Source of the DNA: Hydractinia symbiolongicarpus
Lineage: Eukaryota > Cnidaria > Hydrozoa > Anthoathecata > Hydractiniidae
DNA length: 64,000 nt
Assembly (NCBI RefSeq): GCF_029227915.1
Contig: NC_079885.1
Coordinates: forward strand, 2,108,001 to 2,172,000
Direction: 5' to 3'
The notes below the pieces were generated by a model that was given only the letters and a program-made list of their open reading frames with translations, searched no databases and was not told where the DNA came from. Positions within the stretch are counted from its first letter, which is position 1, and every line of letters begins with the position of its first letter. Positions 49,867 to 63,002 of the stretch are shown piece after piece. The translations under genes were made by a program, and so were the position numbers.

Positions 49867-52800
49867 AAAGATAATTTAAAAAATCGTTTTGGAAATGAGT
49901 TTACTCACAGGGTACTTTCTTTGTAAACATTCGACTATACGGGACAAACCCGGGATTTAGGGAAATCGTGGTATTTCGTTTGCCGGCGATTAAACCTCTT
50001 TCATTAAGCGTCTCATTAAAAATGAAAACATTTTTGGAAACTACAAGTCTCAATCGTTCTAGTGGTGCAGAAATAATTTGAAAAATCGTTCGGGAAATCA
50101 GTTTAATCCCTGGGTACTTTCTTTATATACATTCAACTATACGGGCCTAACCCGGGATTTATGGGAAATCGCGGGTTTTCGTTTGCCGGCAATTAAACTT
50201 ATTTTATTCAGCGTCTCATCAAAAATGAAAACAGTTTTGAAAACTACAAGTCTCACGCGTTTTAGTGGTGAAAATATAATTTAAAAAATCGTTCTGGAAA
50301 TGAGTTTACTCACAGGGTACTTTCTTTGTATACATTCGACGATACGGGCCAAGCCCGGGATTTACAGGAAATCGCGGGTTTTCGTTTGCCGGCGATTAAA
50401 CTTCTTTCATTAAGCGTCTCATCAAAAATGAAAACATTTTTGAAAACTACAAGTCTCATGCGTTTTAGTGGTGAAAAGATAATTTAAAAAATCGTTTTGG
50501 AAATGAGTTTACTCACAGGGTACTTTCTTTGTATACATTCGACTATACGGGCCAAGCCCGGGATTTACAGGAAATCGCGGGTTTTCGTTTGCCGGCTATT
50601 AAACCACCATTCATTAGGCGTCTCATTAAAAATGAAAACATTTCTTAAAATTTTAAGTCTCATGGGCTTTAGTGGTGAAATAATAATTTAAAAAATCGTT
50701 CGGGAAATGAGTTTACTCCCTGGGTACTTTCTTTGTATACTTTTGACTATACGGGCCTAACCCGGGATTTATGGGAAATCGCGGGTTTTCGTTTGCCGGC
50801 TATTAAACCACATTCATTAGGCGTCTCATTAAAAATGAAAACATTTCTTAAAACTACAAGTCTCATGGGCTTTAGTGGTGAAATAATAATTTAAAAAATC
50901 GTTCGGGAAATGAGTTTACTCACAGGGTACTTTCTTTGTATACATTCGACTAAACGGGCCACGCCGGGGATTTACGGGGAATCGCGGGTTTTCGTTTGCC
51001 GGCGTTTAAACCACTTTCACTAAGCGTCTCATCAAAAATTACAACATTTCTGAAAACTACAAGTCTCATGCGTTTTAGTGGTGAAAAGATAATTTAAAAA
51101 ATCGTTTTGGAAATGAGTTTACTCACAGGGTACTTTCTTTGTAAACATTCGACTATACGGGACAAACCCGGGATTTAGGGAAATCGTGGTATTTCGTTTG
51201 CCGGCGATTAAACCTCTTTCATTAATTGTCTCATTAAAAATGAAAACATTTTTGGAAACTACAAGTCTCAATCGTTCTAGTGGTGCAGAAATAATTTGAA
51301 AAATCGTTCGGGAAATTATTAGTCCGGGATTTATGGGAAATCGCAGGTTTTCGTTTGCCGGCGATTAAACTCCTTTTATTCAGCGTCTCATCAAAAATGA
51401 AAACAGTTTTGAAAACTACAAGTCTCACGCGTTTTAGTGGTGAAAATATAATTTAAAAAATCGTTCTGGAAATGAGTTTACTCACAGGGTACTTTCTTTG
51501 TATACATTCGACGATACGGGCCAAGCCCGGGATTTACAGGAAATCACGGGTTTTCGTTTGCCGGCTATTAAACCACATTCATTAGGCGTCTCATTAAAAA
51601 TGAAAACATTTCTTAAAACTACAAGTCTCATGGGCTTTAGTGGTGAAATAATAATTTAAAAAATCGTTCGGGAAATGAGTTTACTCCCTGGCTACTTTCT
51701 TTGTATACTTTTGACTATACGGGCCGAGTCCGGGTTTACGGGAAATTGCAGGTTTTCGTTTGCCGGCGATTAAACTCCTTTTATTCAGCGTCTCATCAAA
51801 AATGAAAACATTTTTGAAAACTACAAGTCTCATACGTTTTAGTGGTGAAAAGATAATTTAAAAAATCGTTTTGGAAATGAGTTTACTCACAGGGTACTTT
51901 CTTTGTATACATTCGACTAAACGGGCCACGCCCGGGATTTACGGGGAATCGCGGGTTTTCGTTTGCCGGCGATTAAACCACTTTCACTAAGCGTCTCATC
52001 AAAAATTAAAACATTTCTGAAAACTACAAGTCTCATGCGTTTTAGTGGTGAAAATATAACTTAAAGAATCGTTCGGGAAATGAGTTTACTCCCTGGGTAC
52101 TTTCTTTGTATACTTTTGACTATACGGGCCGAGTCCGGGATTTACGGGAAATCGCGCGTTTTCGTTTGCCGGCGATTAAACTCCTTTTATTCAGCGTCTC
52201 ATTAAAAATGAAAACATTTTTGGAAACTACAAGTCTCATTCGTTCTAGTGGTGCAGAAATAATTTGAAAAATCGTTCGGGAAATCAGTTTACTCCCTGGG
52301 TACTTTGTTTATATACATTCAACTATACGGGCCACGCCCGGGATTTACGGGGAATCGCGGGTTTTCGTTTGCCGGCGATTAAACCACTTTCACTAAGCGT
52401 CTCATCAAAAATTAAAACATTTCTGAAAACTACAAATCTCATGCGTTTTAGTGAAGAAAATATAATTTAAAGAATCGTTCGCGAAATGAGTTTACTCCCT
52501 GGGTACTTTCTTTGTATATTTTTGACCATACGGGCCGAGTCCGGGTTTACGGGAAATCGCAGGTTTTCGTTTGCCGGCGATTAAACTCCTTTTATTCAGC
52601 GCCTCATCAAAAATGAAAACATTTTTGAAAACTACAAGTCTCATGCGTTTTAGTGGTGAAAAGATAATTTAAAAAATCGTTTTGGAAATGAGTTTACTCA
52701 CAGGGTACTTTCTTTGTATACATTCGACTAAACGGGCCACGCCCGAGATTTACGGGGAATCGCGGGTTTTCGTTTGCCAGCGATTAAACCACTTTCACTA

Positions 52801-55800
52801 AGCGTCTCATCAAAAATTAAAACATTTCTGAAAACTACAAGTCTCATGCGTTTTAGTGGTGAAAATATAATTTAAAGAATCGTTCGGGAAATGAGTTTAC
52901 TCCCTGGGTACTTTCTTTGTATATTTTTGACTATACGGGCCGAGTCCGGGATTTACGGGAAATCGCGCGTTTTCGTTTGCCGGCGATTAAACTCCTTTTA
53001 TTCAGCGTCTCATTAAAAATGAAACATTTTTGGAAACTACAAGTCTCATTCGTTCTAGTGGTGCAGAAATAACTTGAAAAATCGTTCGGGAAATCACTTT
53101 ACTTCCTAGGTACTTTGTTTATATACATTCAACTATACAGGCCTAACCCGGGATTTACTGGAAATCGCGGGGTTTTGTTTGCCGGCGATTAAACCACTTT
53201 CACTAAGCGTCTCATCAAAAATTAAAACATTTCTGAAAACTACAAGTCTCATGCGTTTTAGTGGTGAAAAAATAATTTACAAAATCGTTCTGGAAATGAG
53301 TTTACTCACAGGGTACTTTCTTTGTATACATTGGACGATACGGGCCAAGCCCGGGATTTACGGGAAATCGCGGGTTTTCGTTTGCCGGCGATTAAACTTC
53401 TTTCATTAAGCGTCTCATCAAAAATGAAAACATTTTTGAAAACTACAAGTCTCATGCGTTTTAGTGGTGAAAAGATAATTTAAAAAATCGTTTTGGAAAT
53501 GAGTTTACTCACAGGGTACTTTCTTTGTATACATTCGACTATACGGGCCAAGCCCGGGATTTACAGGGAAACGCGGGTTTTCGTTTGCCGGCTATTAAAC
53601 CACATTCATTAGGCGTCTCATTAAAAATGAAAACATTTCTTAAAACTACAAGTCTCATGGGCTTTAGTGGTGGCATAATAATTTAAAAAATCGTTCGGGA
53701 AATGAATTTACTCCCTGGGTACTTTCTTTGTATACTTTTGACTATACGGGCCGAGTCCGGGTTTACGGGAAATCGCAGGTTTTCGTTTGCCGGCGATTAA
53801 ACTCCTTTTATTCAGCGTCTCATCAAAAATGAAAACATTTTTGAATACTACAAGTCTCATGCGTTTTAGTGGTGAAAAGATAATTTAAAAAATCGTTTTG
53901 GAAATGAGTTTACTCACAGGGTACTTTCTTTGTATACATTCGACTAAACGGGCCACGCCCGGGTTTTACGGGGAATCGCGGGTTTTCGTTTGCCGGCGAT
54001 TAAACCACTTTCACTAAGCCTCTCATCAAAAATTAAAACATTTCTGAAAACTACAAGTCTCATGCGTTTTAGTGGTGAAAATATAATTTAAAGAATCGTT
54101 CGGGAAATGAGTTTACTCCCTGGGTACTTTCTTTGTATACTTTTGACTATACGGGCCGAGTCCGGGATTTACGGGAAATCGCGCGTTTTCGTTTGCCGGC
54201 GATTAAACTCCTTTTATTCAGCGTCTCATTAAAAATGAAAACATTTTTGGAAACTACAAGTCTCATTCGTTCTAGTGGTGCAGAAATAATTTGAAAAATC
54301 GTTCGGGAAATCAGTTTACTCCCAGGGTACCTTCTTTATATACATTCAACTATACGGGCCTAACCCGGGATTTACGGGAAATGGCGGGTTTTCGTTTGCC
54401 GGCGATTAAACTTCTTTTATTCAGCGTCTCATCAAAAATGAAAACACTTTTGAAAACTACAAGTCTCACGCGTTTTTGTGGTGAAAAAATAATTTAAAAA
54501 ATCGTTCTGGAAATGAGTTTACTCACAGGGTACTTTCTTTGTATACATTCGACTATACGGGCCAAGCCCGGGATTTACAGGAAATCGCGGGTTTTCGTTT
54601 GCCGGCTAATAAACCACATTCATTAAGCGTCTCATTAAAAATGAAAACATTTCTGAAAACTACAAGTCTCATGGGCTTTAGTTGTGAAATAATAATTTAA
54701 AAAATCGTTCGGGAAATACATTTACTCCCTGGGTAATTTCTTTGTATACTTTTGACTATACGGGCCGAGTCCGGGTTTACGGGAAATCGCAGGTTTTCGT
54801 TTGCCGGCGATTAAACTCTTTTTATTCAGCGTCTCATCAAAAATGAAAACATTTTTGAAAACTACAAGTCTCATGCGTTTTAGTGGTGAAAAGATAATTT
54901 AAAATATCGTTTTGGAATTGAGTTTACTCACAGGGTACTTTCTTTGTATACATTCGACTAAACGGGCCACGCCCGGGATTTACGGGAAATCGCGGGTGTT
55001 CGTTTGCCGGCGATTAAACCACTTTCACTAAGCGTCTCATCAAAAATTAAAACATTTCTGAAAACTACAAGTCTCGTGCGTTTTAGTGGTGAAAAAATAA
55101 TTTAAAAAATCGTTCGGGAAATGAGTTCACTCGCTGGGTACTCTCTTTGTATACTTTTGACTATACGGGCCCAGTCCGGGATTTACGGGAAATCGCGGGT
55201 TTTCGTGTGCCGGCGATTAAACTTCTTTTATTCAGCGTCCCATCAAAAAAGAAAACATTTTTAAAAACTACAAGTCTCGTGCGTTTTAGTGGTGAAAAAA
55301 TAATTTAAAAAATCGTTCGGGAAATGAGTTTACTCGCTGGGTACTCTCTTTGTATACTTTTGACTATACGGCCCAGTCCGGGTTTTACGGGAAATCGCGG
55401 GTTTTCTTGTGCCGGCGATTAAACTTCTTTTATTCAGCGTCCCATCAAAAAAGAAAACATTTTTGAAAACTACAAGTCTCATGCGTTTTAGTGGTGAAAA
55501 GATAATTTAAAAAATCGTTTTGGAAATGAGTTTACTCACAGGGTACTTTCTTTGTATACATTCGATTATACGGGCCAAGCCCGGGATTTACGGGAAATCG
55601 CGGGTTTTCGTTTGCCGGCGATTAAACCACCTTCACAAAGCGTCTCATCAAAAATGAAAACATTTCTGAAAACTACAAGTCTCATGCGTTTTAGTGGTGA
55701 AAAAATAATTTAAAAAATCGTTCGGGAAATGAGTTTACTCCCTGGGTACTTTCGTTGTATACTTTTGACTATACGGGCCGAGTCCGGGATTTACGGGAAA

Positions 55801-57524
55801 TCGCGGGTTTTCGTTTCCCGGCGATTAAACTCCTTTTATTCAGCGTCTCATTAAAAATGAAAACATTTTTGAAAACTGCAAGTCTCATGCGTTTTAGTGG
55901 TGAAAAAAAAATTTAAAAAATCGTTCGGGAAATGAGTTTACACCCTGGGTACTTTCTTTGTATACATTCGACTATACGGGCCAAGCCCGGGATTTACGTG
56001 AAATAGCGGGTTTTCGTTTGCCGGCGATTAAACCTCTTTCATTAAGCGTCTCATCAAAAATGAAAACATTTTTGGAAACTACAAGTCTCATTCGTTCTAG
56101 TGGTGCAGAAATAATTTGAAAAATCGTTCGGGAAATCAGTTTACTCCCTGGGTACTTTCTTTATATACATTCAACTATACGGGCCAAGCCCGGGATTTAC
56201 GGGAAATCGCAGGTTTTCGTTTGCCGGCGATTAAACTTCTTTTATTCAGCGTCTCACCAAAAATGAAAACACTTTTGAAAACTACAAGTCTCACGCGTTT
56301 TAGTGGTGAAAAAAAATTTAAAAAATCGTTCGGGAAATGAGTTTACACCCTGGGTACTTTCTTTGTGTACATTCGACTATACGGGCCGAGCCCGGGATTT
56401 ACGTGAAATCGCGGGTTTTCGTTTGCCGGCGATTAAACCTCTTTCATTAAGCGTCTCATCAAAAATGAAAACATTTCTAAAAACTACAAGTCTCATGCGT
56501 TTTAGTGGTGAAAAAATAATTTAAAAAATCTTTCGGGAAATGAGTTTACTCCCTGGGTACTTTCGTTGTATACTTTTGACTATACGGGCCGAATCCGTGA
56601 TTTACGGGAAATCGCGGGTTTTCGTTTGCCGGCGATTAAACTCCTTTTATTCAGCGTCTCATCAAAAATAAAAACATTTTTGAAAACTACAAGTCTTATG
56701 CGTTTTAGTGGTGAAAAGATAATTTAAAAAATCGTTTTGGAAATGAGTTTACTCACAGGTTACTTTCTTTGTATACATTCGACTATACGGGCCAAGCCCG
56801 GGATTTACAGGAAATCGCGGGTTTTCGTTTGCCGGCTATTAAACCACATTCATTAGGCGTCTCATTAAAAATGAAAACATTTCTGAAAACTACAAGTCTC
56901 ATGGGCTTTAGTGGTGAAATAATAATTTAAAAAATCGTTCGGGAAATGAGTTTACTCCCTGGGTACTTCCTTTGTATACTTTTGACTAAACGGGCCGAGT
57001 CCGGGTTTGCGGGAAATTGCAGGTTTTCGTTTGCCGGCGATTAAACTCCTTTTATTCAGCGTCTCATCAAAAATGAAAACATTTTTGAAAACTACAAGTC
57101 TCATGCGTTTTAATGGTGAAAAGATAATTTAAAAAATCGTTTTGGAAATGAGTTTACTTACAGGGTACTTTCTTTGTATACATTCGACTAAACGGGCCAC
57201 GCCCGGGATTTACGGGGAATCGCGGGTTTTCGTTTGCCGGCGATTAAACCACTTTCACCAAGCGTCTCATCAAAAATTAAAACATTTCTGAAAACTACAA
57301 GTCTCATGCGTTTTAGTGGTGAAAATATAATTTAAAGAATCGTTCGGGAAATGAGTTTACTCCCTGGGTACTTTCTTTGTATACTTTTGACTATACGGGC
57401 CGAGTCCGGGATTTACGGGAAATCGCGCGTTTTCGTTTGCCGGCGATTAAACCACTTTCACTAAGCGTCTCATCAAAAATTAAAACATTTCTGAAAACTA
57501 CAAGTCTCATGCGTTTTAGTGGTG
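49867..57524 (+). repeat. Domain III mosaic rich in the GTGCAG subtype
   Basis: Satellite units with irregular order. The GTGCAGAAATAATTTG subtype is at about 50,063, 51,283, 52,249, 53,059 (as AACTTG), 54,277 and 56,101. The first four units (49,867-50,745) recur at 57,525-58,404 (+7,659 bp). Two adjacent units near 55,130 and 55,333 share ACTCGCTGGGTACTC and CAAAAAAGAAAAC. No non-satellite insert was seen. Confidence 0.75.
51314..51470 (+). repeat. 157-bp monomer with deletion and 4-bp filler
   Basis: After GTTCGGGAAAT the sequence goes directly to TATTAGTCCGGGATTT. About 50 bp (from CAGTTTACTC to CGGGCCG) are missing, and the four bases TATT fit neither flank, so the net loss is 46 bp. 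Confidence 0.85.
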
Positions 57525-60392
57525 AAAAGATAATTTAAAAAATCGTTTTGGAAATGAGTTTACTCACAGGGTACTTTCTTTGTAAACATTCGACTATGCG
57601 GGATAAACCCGGGATTTAGGGAAATCGTGGTATTTCGTTTGCCGGCGATTAAACCTCTTTCATTAAGCGTCTCATTAAAAATGAAAACATTTTTGGAAAC
57701 TACAAGTCTCAATCGTTCTAGTGGTGCAGAAATAATTTGAAAAATCGTTCGGGAAATCAGTTTACTCCCTGGGTACTTTCTTTATATACATTCAACTATA
57801 CGGGCCTAACCCGGGATTTATGGGAAATCGCGGGTTTTCGTTTGCCGGCAATTAAACTTCTTTTATTCAGCGTCTCATCAAAAATGAAAACAGTTTTGAA
57901 AACTACAAGTCTCACGCGTTTTAGTGGTGAAAATATAATTTAAAAAATCGTTCTGGAAATGAGTTTACTCACAGGGTACTTTCTTTGTATACATTCGACG
58001 ATACGGGCCAAGCCCGGGATTTACGGGAAATCGCGGGTTTTCGTTTGCCGGCGATTAAACTTCTTTCATTAAGCGTCTCATCAAAAATGAAAACATTTTT
58101 GAAAACTACAAGTCTCATGCGTTTTAGTGGTGAAAAGATAATTTAAAAAATCGTTTTGGAAATGAGTTTACTCACAGGGTACTTTCTTTGTATACATTCG
58201 ACTATACGGGCCAAGCCCGGGATTTACAGGAAATCGCGGGTTTTCGTTTGCCGGCTATTAAACCACCATTCATTAGGCGTCTCATTAAAAATGAAAACAT
58301 TTCTGAAAACTACAAGTCTCATGGGCTTTAGTGGTGAAATAATAATTTAAAAAATCGTTCGGGAAATGAGTTTACTCCCTGGGTACTTTCTTTGTATACT
58401 TTTGACTATACGGGCCGAGTCCGGGATTTACGGGAAATCGCGCGTTTTCGTTTGCCGGCGATTAAACCACTTTCACTAAGCGTCTCATCAAAAATTAAAA
58501 CATTGCTGAAAACTACAAGTCTCACGCGTTTTAGTGGTGAAAAGATAATTTAAAAAATCGTTTTGGAAATGAGTTTAATCACAGGGTACTTTCTTTGTAA
58601 ACATTCGACTATACGGGACAAACCCGGGATTTAGGGAAATCGTGGTATTTCGTTTGCCGGCGATTAAACCTCTTTCATTAAGCGTCTCATTAAAAATGAA
58701 AACATTTTTGGAAACTACAAGTCTCAATCGTTCTAGTGGTGCAGAAATAATTTGAAAAATCGTTCGGGAAATCAGTTTACTCCCTGGGTACTTTCTTTAT
58801 ATACATTCAACTATACGGGCCTAACCCGGGATTTATGGGAAATCGCGGGTTTTCGTTTGCCGGCAATTAAACTTCTTTTATTCAGCGTCTCATCAAAAAT
58901 GAAAACAGTTTTGAAAACTACAAGTCTCACGCGTTTTAGTGGTGATAATATAATTTAAAAAATCGTTCTGGAAATGAGTTTACTCACAGGGTACTTTCTT
59001 TGTATACATTCGACGATACGGGCCAAGCCCGGGATTTACGGGAAATCGCGGGTTTTCGTTTGCCGGCGATTAAACTTCTTTCATTAAGCGTCTCATCAAA
59101 AATGAAAACATTTTTGAAAACTACAAGTCTCATGCGTTTTAGTGGTGAAAAGATAATTTAAAAAATCGTTTTGGAAATGAGTTTACTCACAGGGTACTTT
59201 CTTTGTAAACATTCGACTATACGGGACAAACCCGGGATTTAGGGAAATCGTGGTATTTCGTTTGCCGGTGATTAAACCTCTTTCATTAAGCGTCTCATTA
59301 AAAATGAAAACATTTTTGGAAACTACAAGTCTCAATCGTTCTAGTGGTGCAGAAATAATTTGAAAAATCGTTCGGGAAATCAGTTTACTCCCTGGGTACT
59401 TTCTTTATATACATTCAACTATACGGGCCTAACCCGGGATTTACGGGAAATTGCGGGTTTTCTTTTGCCGGCAATTAAACTTCTTTTATTCAGCGTCTCA
59501 TCAAAAATGAAAACACTTTTGAAAACTACAAGTCTCACGCGTTTTAGTGGTGAAAAAATAATTAAAGAAATCGTTCTGGAAATGAGTGTACTCACAGGGT
59601 ACTTTCTTTGTATACATTCGACGATACGGGCCAAGCCCGGGATTTACGGGAAATCGCGGGTTTTCGTTTGCCGGCGATTAAACTCCTTTTATTCAGCGTC
59701 TCATCAAAAATGAAAACATTTTTGAAAACTACAAGTCTCATGCGTTTTAGTGGTGAAAAGGTAATTTAAAAAATCGTTTTGGAAATGAGTTTAATCACAG
59801 GGTACTTTCTTTGTATACATTCGACTAAACGGGCCACGCCCGGGATTTACGGGAAATCGCGCGTTTTCGTTTGCTGGCGATTAAACTCCTTTTATTCAGC
59901 GTCTCATTAAAAATGAAAACATTTTTGAAAACTACAAGTCTCGTGCGTTTTAGTGGTGAAAAAAAAATTTAAAAAATCGTTCGGGAAATGAGTTTACACC
60001 CTGGGTACTTTCTTTGTATACATTCGACTATACGGGCCAAGCCCGGGATTTACGTGAAATAGCGGGTTTTTGTTTGCCGGCGATTAAACCTCTTTCATTA
60101 AGCGTCTCATCAAAAATGAAAACATTTTTGGAAACTACAAGTCTCATTCGTTCTAGTGGTGCAGAAATAATTTGAAAAATCGTTCGGGAAATCAGTTTAC
60201 TCCCTGGGTACTTTCTTTATATACATTCAACTATACGGGCCAAGCCCGGGATTTACGGGAAATCGCAGGTTTTTGTTTGCCGGCGATTAAACTTCTTTTA
60301 TTCAGCGTCTCACCAAAAATGAAAACACTTTTGAAAACTACAAGTCTCACGCGTTTTAGTGGTGAAAATATAATTTAAAAAATCGTTTTGGA
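57525..60392 (+). repeat. Domain III block with 5-mer and 3-mer repeats
   Basis: The series GTAAACATTCGAC, then GTGCAGAAATAATTTG, then the CGACGATACGG unit occurs at 57.6-58.15 kb, at 58.6-59.16 kb (+1,015 bp), and partly from 59.2 kb (+608 bp). The segment 59,795-60,434 is repeated at 63,361-64,000 (+3,566 bp). Confidence 0.8.
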
Positions 60393-61262
60393 AATGAGTT
60401 TACTCATAGGGTACTTTCTTTGTATACATTCGACTAAACGTGCCACGCCCGGGATTTACGGGGAATCGCGGGTTTTCGTTTGCCGGCGATTAAACCACTT
60501 TCACTAAGCGTCTCATCAAAAATTAAAACATTTCTGAAAACTACAAGTCTCATGCGTTTTGGTGGTGAAAATATAATTTAAAGAATCGTTCGGGAAATGA
60601 GTTTACTCCCTGGGTACCTTCTTTGTATAATTTTGACTATACGGGCCGAGTCCGGGATTTACGGGAAATCGCGCGTTTTCGTTTGCCGGCGATTAAACCA
60701 CTTTCACTAAGCGTCTCATCAAAAATTAAAACATTTCTGAAAACTACAAGTCTCATGCGTTTTAGTGGTGAAAAGATAATTTAAAAAATCGTTTTGGAAA
60801 TGAGTTTAATCACAGGGTACTTTCTTTGTAAACAGTCGACTATACGGGACAAACCCGGGTTTTAGGGAAATCGTGGTATTTCGTTTGCCGGCAATTAAAC
60901 TTCTTTTATTCAGCGTCTCATCAAAAATGAAAACACTTTTGAAAACTACAAGTCTCACGCGTTTTAGTGGTGAAAAAATAATTTAAGAAATCGTTCTGGA
61001 AATGAGTGTACTCACAGGGTACTTTCTTTGTATACATTCGACGATACGGGCCAAGCCCGGGATTTACGGGAAATCGCGGGTTTTCGTTTGCCGGCGATTA
61101 AACTCCTTTTATTCAGCGTCTCATCAAAAATGAAAACATTTTTGAAAACTACAAGTCTCATGCGTTTTAGTGGTGAAAAGATAATTTGAAAAATCGTTCG
61201 GGAAATCAGTTTACTCCCTGGGTACTTTCTTTATATACATTCAACTATACGGGCCTAACCGA
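60393..61262 (+). repeat. 870-bp out-of-register higher-order repeat, unit 1
   Basis: Four satellite units plus a 59-bp stub. It begins at AATGAGTTTACTCATAGGG and ends when a GTTCGGGAAATCAG unit breaks off after GGGCCTAACC and jumps to GAAATGAG. The stub is 61,204-61,262. It contains a private GTCGAC at 60,835. Confidence 0.95.
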
Positions 61263-62132
61263 AATGAGTTTACTCATAGGGTACTTTCTTTGTATACATT
61301 CGACTAAACGTGCCACGCCCGGGATTTACGGGGAATCGCGGGTTTTCGTTTGCCGGCGATTAAACCACTTTCACTAAGCGTCTCATCAAAAATTAAAACA
61401 TTTCTGAAAACTACAAGTCTCATGCGTTTTGGTGGTGAAAATATAATTTAAAGAATCGTTCGGGAAATGAGTTTACTCCCTGGGTACCTTCTTTGTATAA
61501 TTTTGACTATACGGGCCGAGTCCGGGATTTACGGGAAATCGCGCGTTTTCGTTTGCCGGCGATTAAACCACTTTCACTAAGCGTCTCATCAAAAATTAAA
61601 ACATTTCTGAAAACTACAAGTCTCATGCGTTTTAGTGGTGAAAAGATAATTTAAAAAATCGTTTTGGAAATGAGTTTAATCACAGGGTACTTTCTTTGTA
61701 AACAGTCGACTATACGGGACAAACCCGGGTTTTAGGGAAATCGTGGTATTTCGTTTGCCGGCAATTAAACTTCTTTTATTCAGCGTCTCATCAAAAATGA
61801 AAACACTTTTGAAAACTACAAGTCTCACGCGTTTTAGTGGTGAAAAAATAATTTAAGAAATCGTTCTGGAAATGAGTGTACTCACAGGGTACTTTCTTTG
61901 TATACATTCGACGATACGGGCCAAGCCCGGGATTTACGGGAAATCGCGGGTTTTCGTTTGCCGGCGATTAAACTCCTTTTATTCAGCGTCTCATCAAAAA
62001 TGAAAACATTTTTGAAAACTACAAGTCTCATGCGTTTTAGTGGTGAAAAGATAATTTGAAAAATCGTTCGGGAAATCAGTTTACTCCCTGGGTACTTTCT
62101 TTATATACATTCAACTATACGGGCCTAACCGA
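61263..62132 (+). repeat. 870-bp out-of-register higher-order repeat, unit 2
   Basis: Same as unit 1 by eye, including TGGGTACCTTC, GTATAATTTTGAC, GCGTTTTGGTGG, ACCCGGGTTTTAGGG and GTCGAC at 61,705. The 59-bp stub is 62,074-62,132. Confidence 0.95.
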
Positions 62133-63002
62133 AATGAGTTTACTCATAGGGTACTTTCTTTGTATACATTCGACTAAACGTGCCACGCCCGGGATTTACG
62201 GGGAATCGCGGGTTTTCGTTTGCCGGCGATTAAACCACTTTCACTAAGCGTCTCATCAAAAATTAAAACATTTCTGAAAACTACAAGTCTCATGCGTTTT
62301 GGTGGTGAAAATATAATTTAAAGAATCGTTCGGGAAATGAGTTTACTCCCTGGGTACCTTCTTTGTATAATTTTGACTATACGGGCCGAGTCCGGGATTT
62401 ACGGGAAATCGCGCGTTTTCGTTTGCCGGCGATTAAACCACTTTCACTAAGCGTCTCATCAAAAATTAAAACATTTCTGAAAACTACAAGTCTCATGCGT
62501 TTTAGTGGTGAAAAGATAATTTAAAAAATCGTTTTGGAAATGAGTTTAATCACAGGGTACTTTCTTTGTAAACATTCGACTATACGGGACAAACCCGGGT
62601 TTTAGGGAAATCGTGGTATTTCGTTTGCCGGCAATTAAACTTCTTTTATTCAGCGTCTCATCAAAAATGAAAACACTTTTGAAAACTACAAGTCTCACGC
62701 GTTTTAGTGGTGAAAAAATAATTTAAGAAATCGTTCTGGAAATGAGTGTACTCACAGGGTACTTTCTTTGTATACATTCGACGATACGGGCCAAGCCCGG
62801 GATTTACGGGAAATCGCGGGTTTTCGTTTGCCGGCGATTAAACTCCTTTTATTCAGCGTCTCATCAAAAATGAAAACATTTTTGAAAACTACAAGTCTCA
62901 TGCGTTTTAGTGGTGAAAAGATAATTTGAAAAATCGTTCGGGAAATCAGTTTACTCCCTGGGTACTTTCTTTATATACATTCAACTATACGGGCCTAACC
63001 CG
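62133..63002 (+). repeat. 870-bp higher-order repeat, unit 3 (intact right end)
   Basis: Matches units 1 and 2 except that ACATTCGAC stands where they have ACAGTCGAC (near 62,573). At its end GGGCCTAACC continues into CGGGATTTATGGG, the uninterrupted monomer. This unit therefore carries the parental right flank. Confidence 0.95.

Noticed and set aside
59360-59713. 117-codon open frame, the longest in the window
   Set aside because: It joins two monomers because a small local indel keeps the frame and the usual TAA reads as ATTAAAG. Composition and sequence are plain satellite; no family was recognised.
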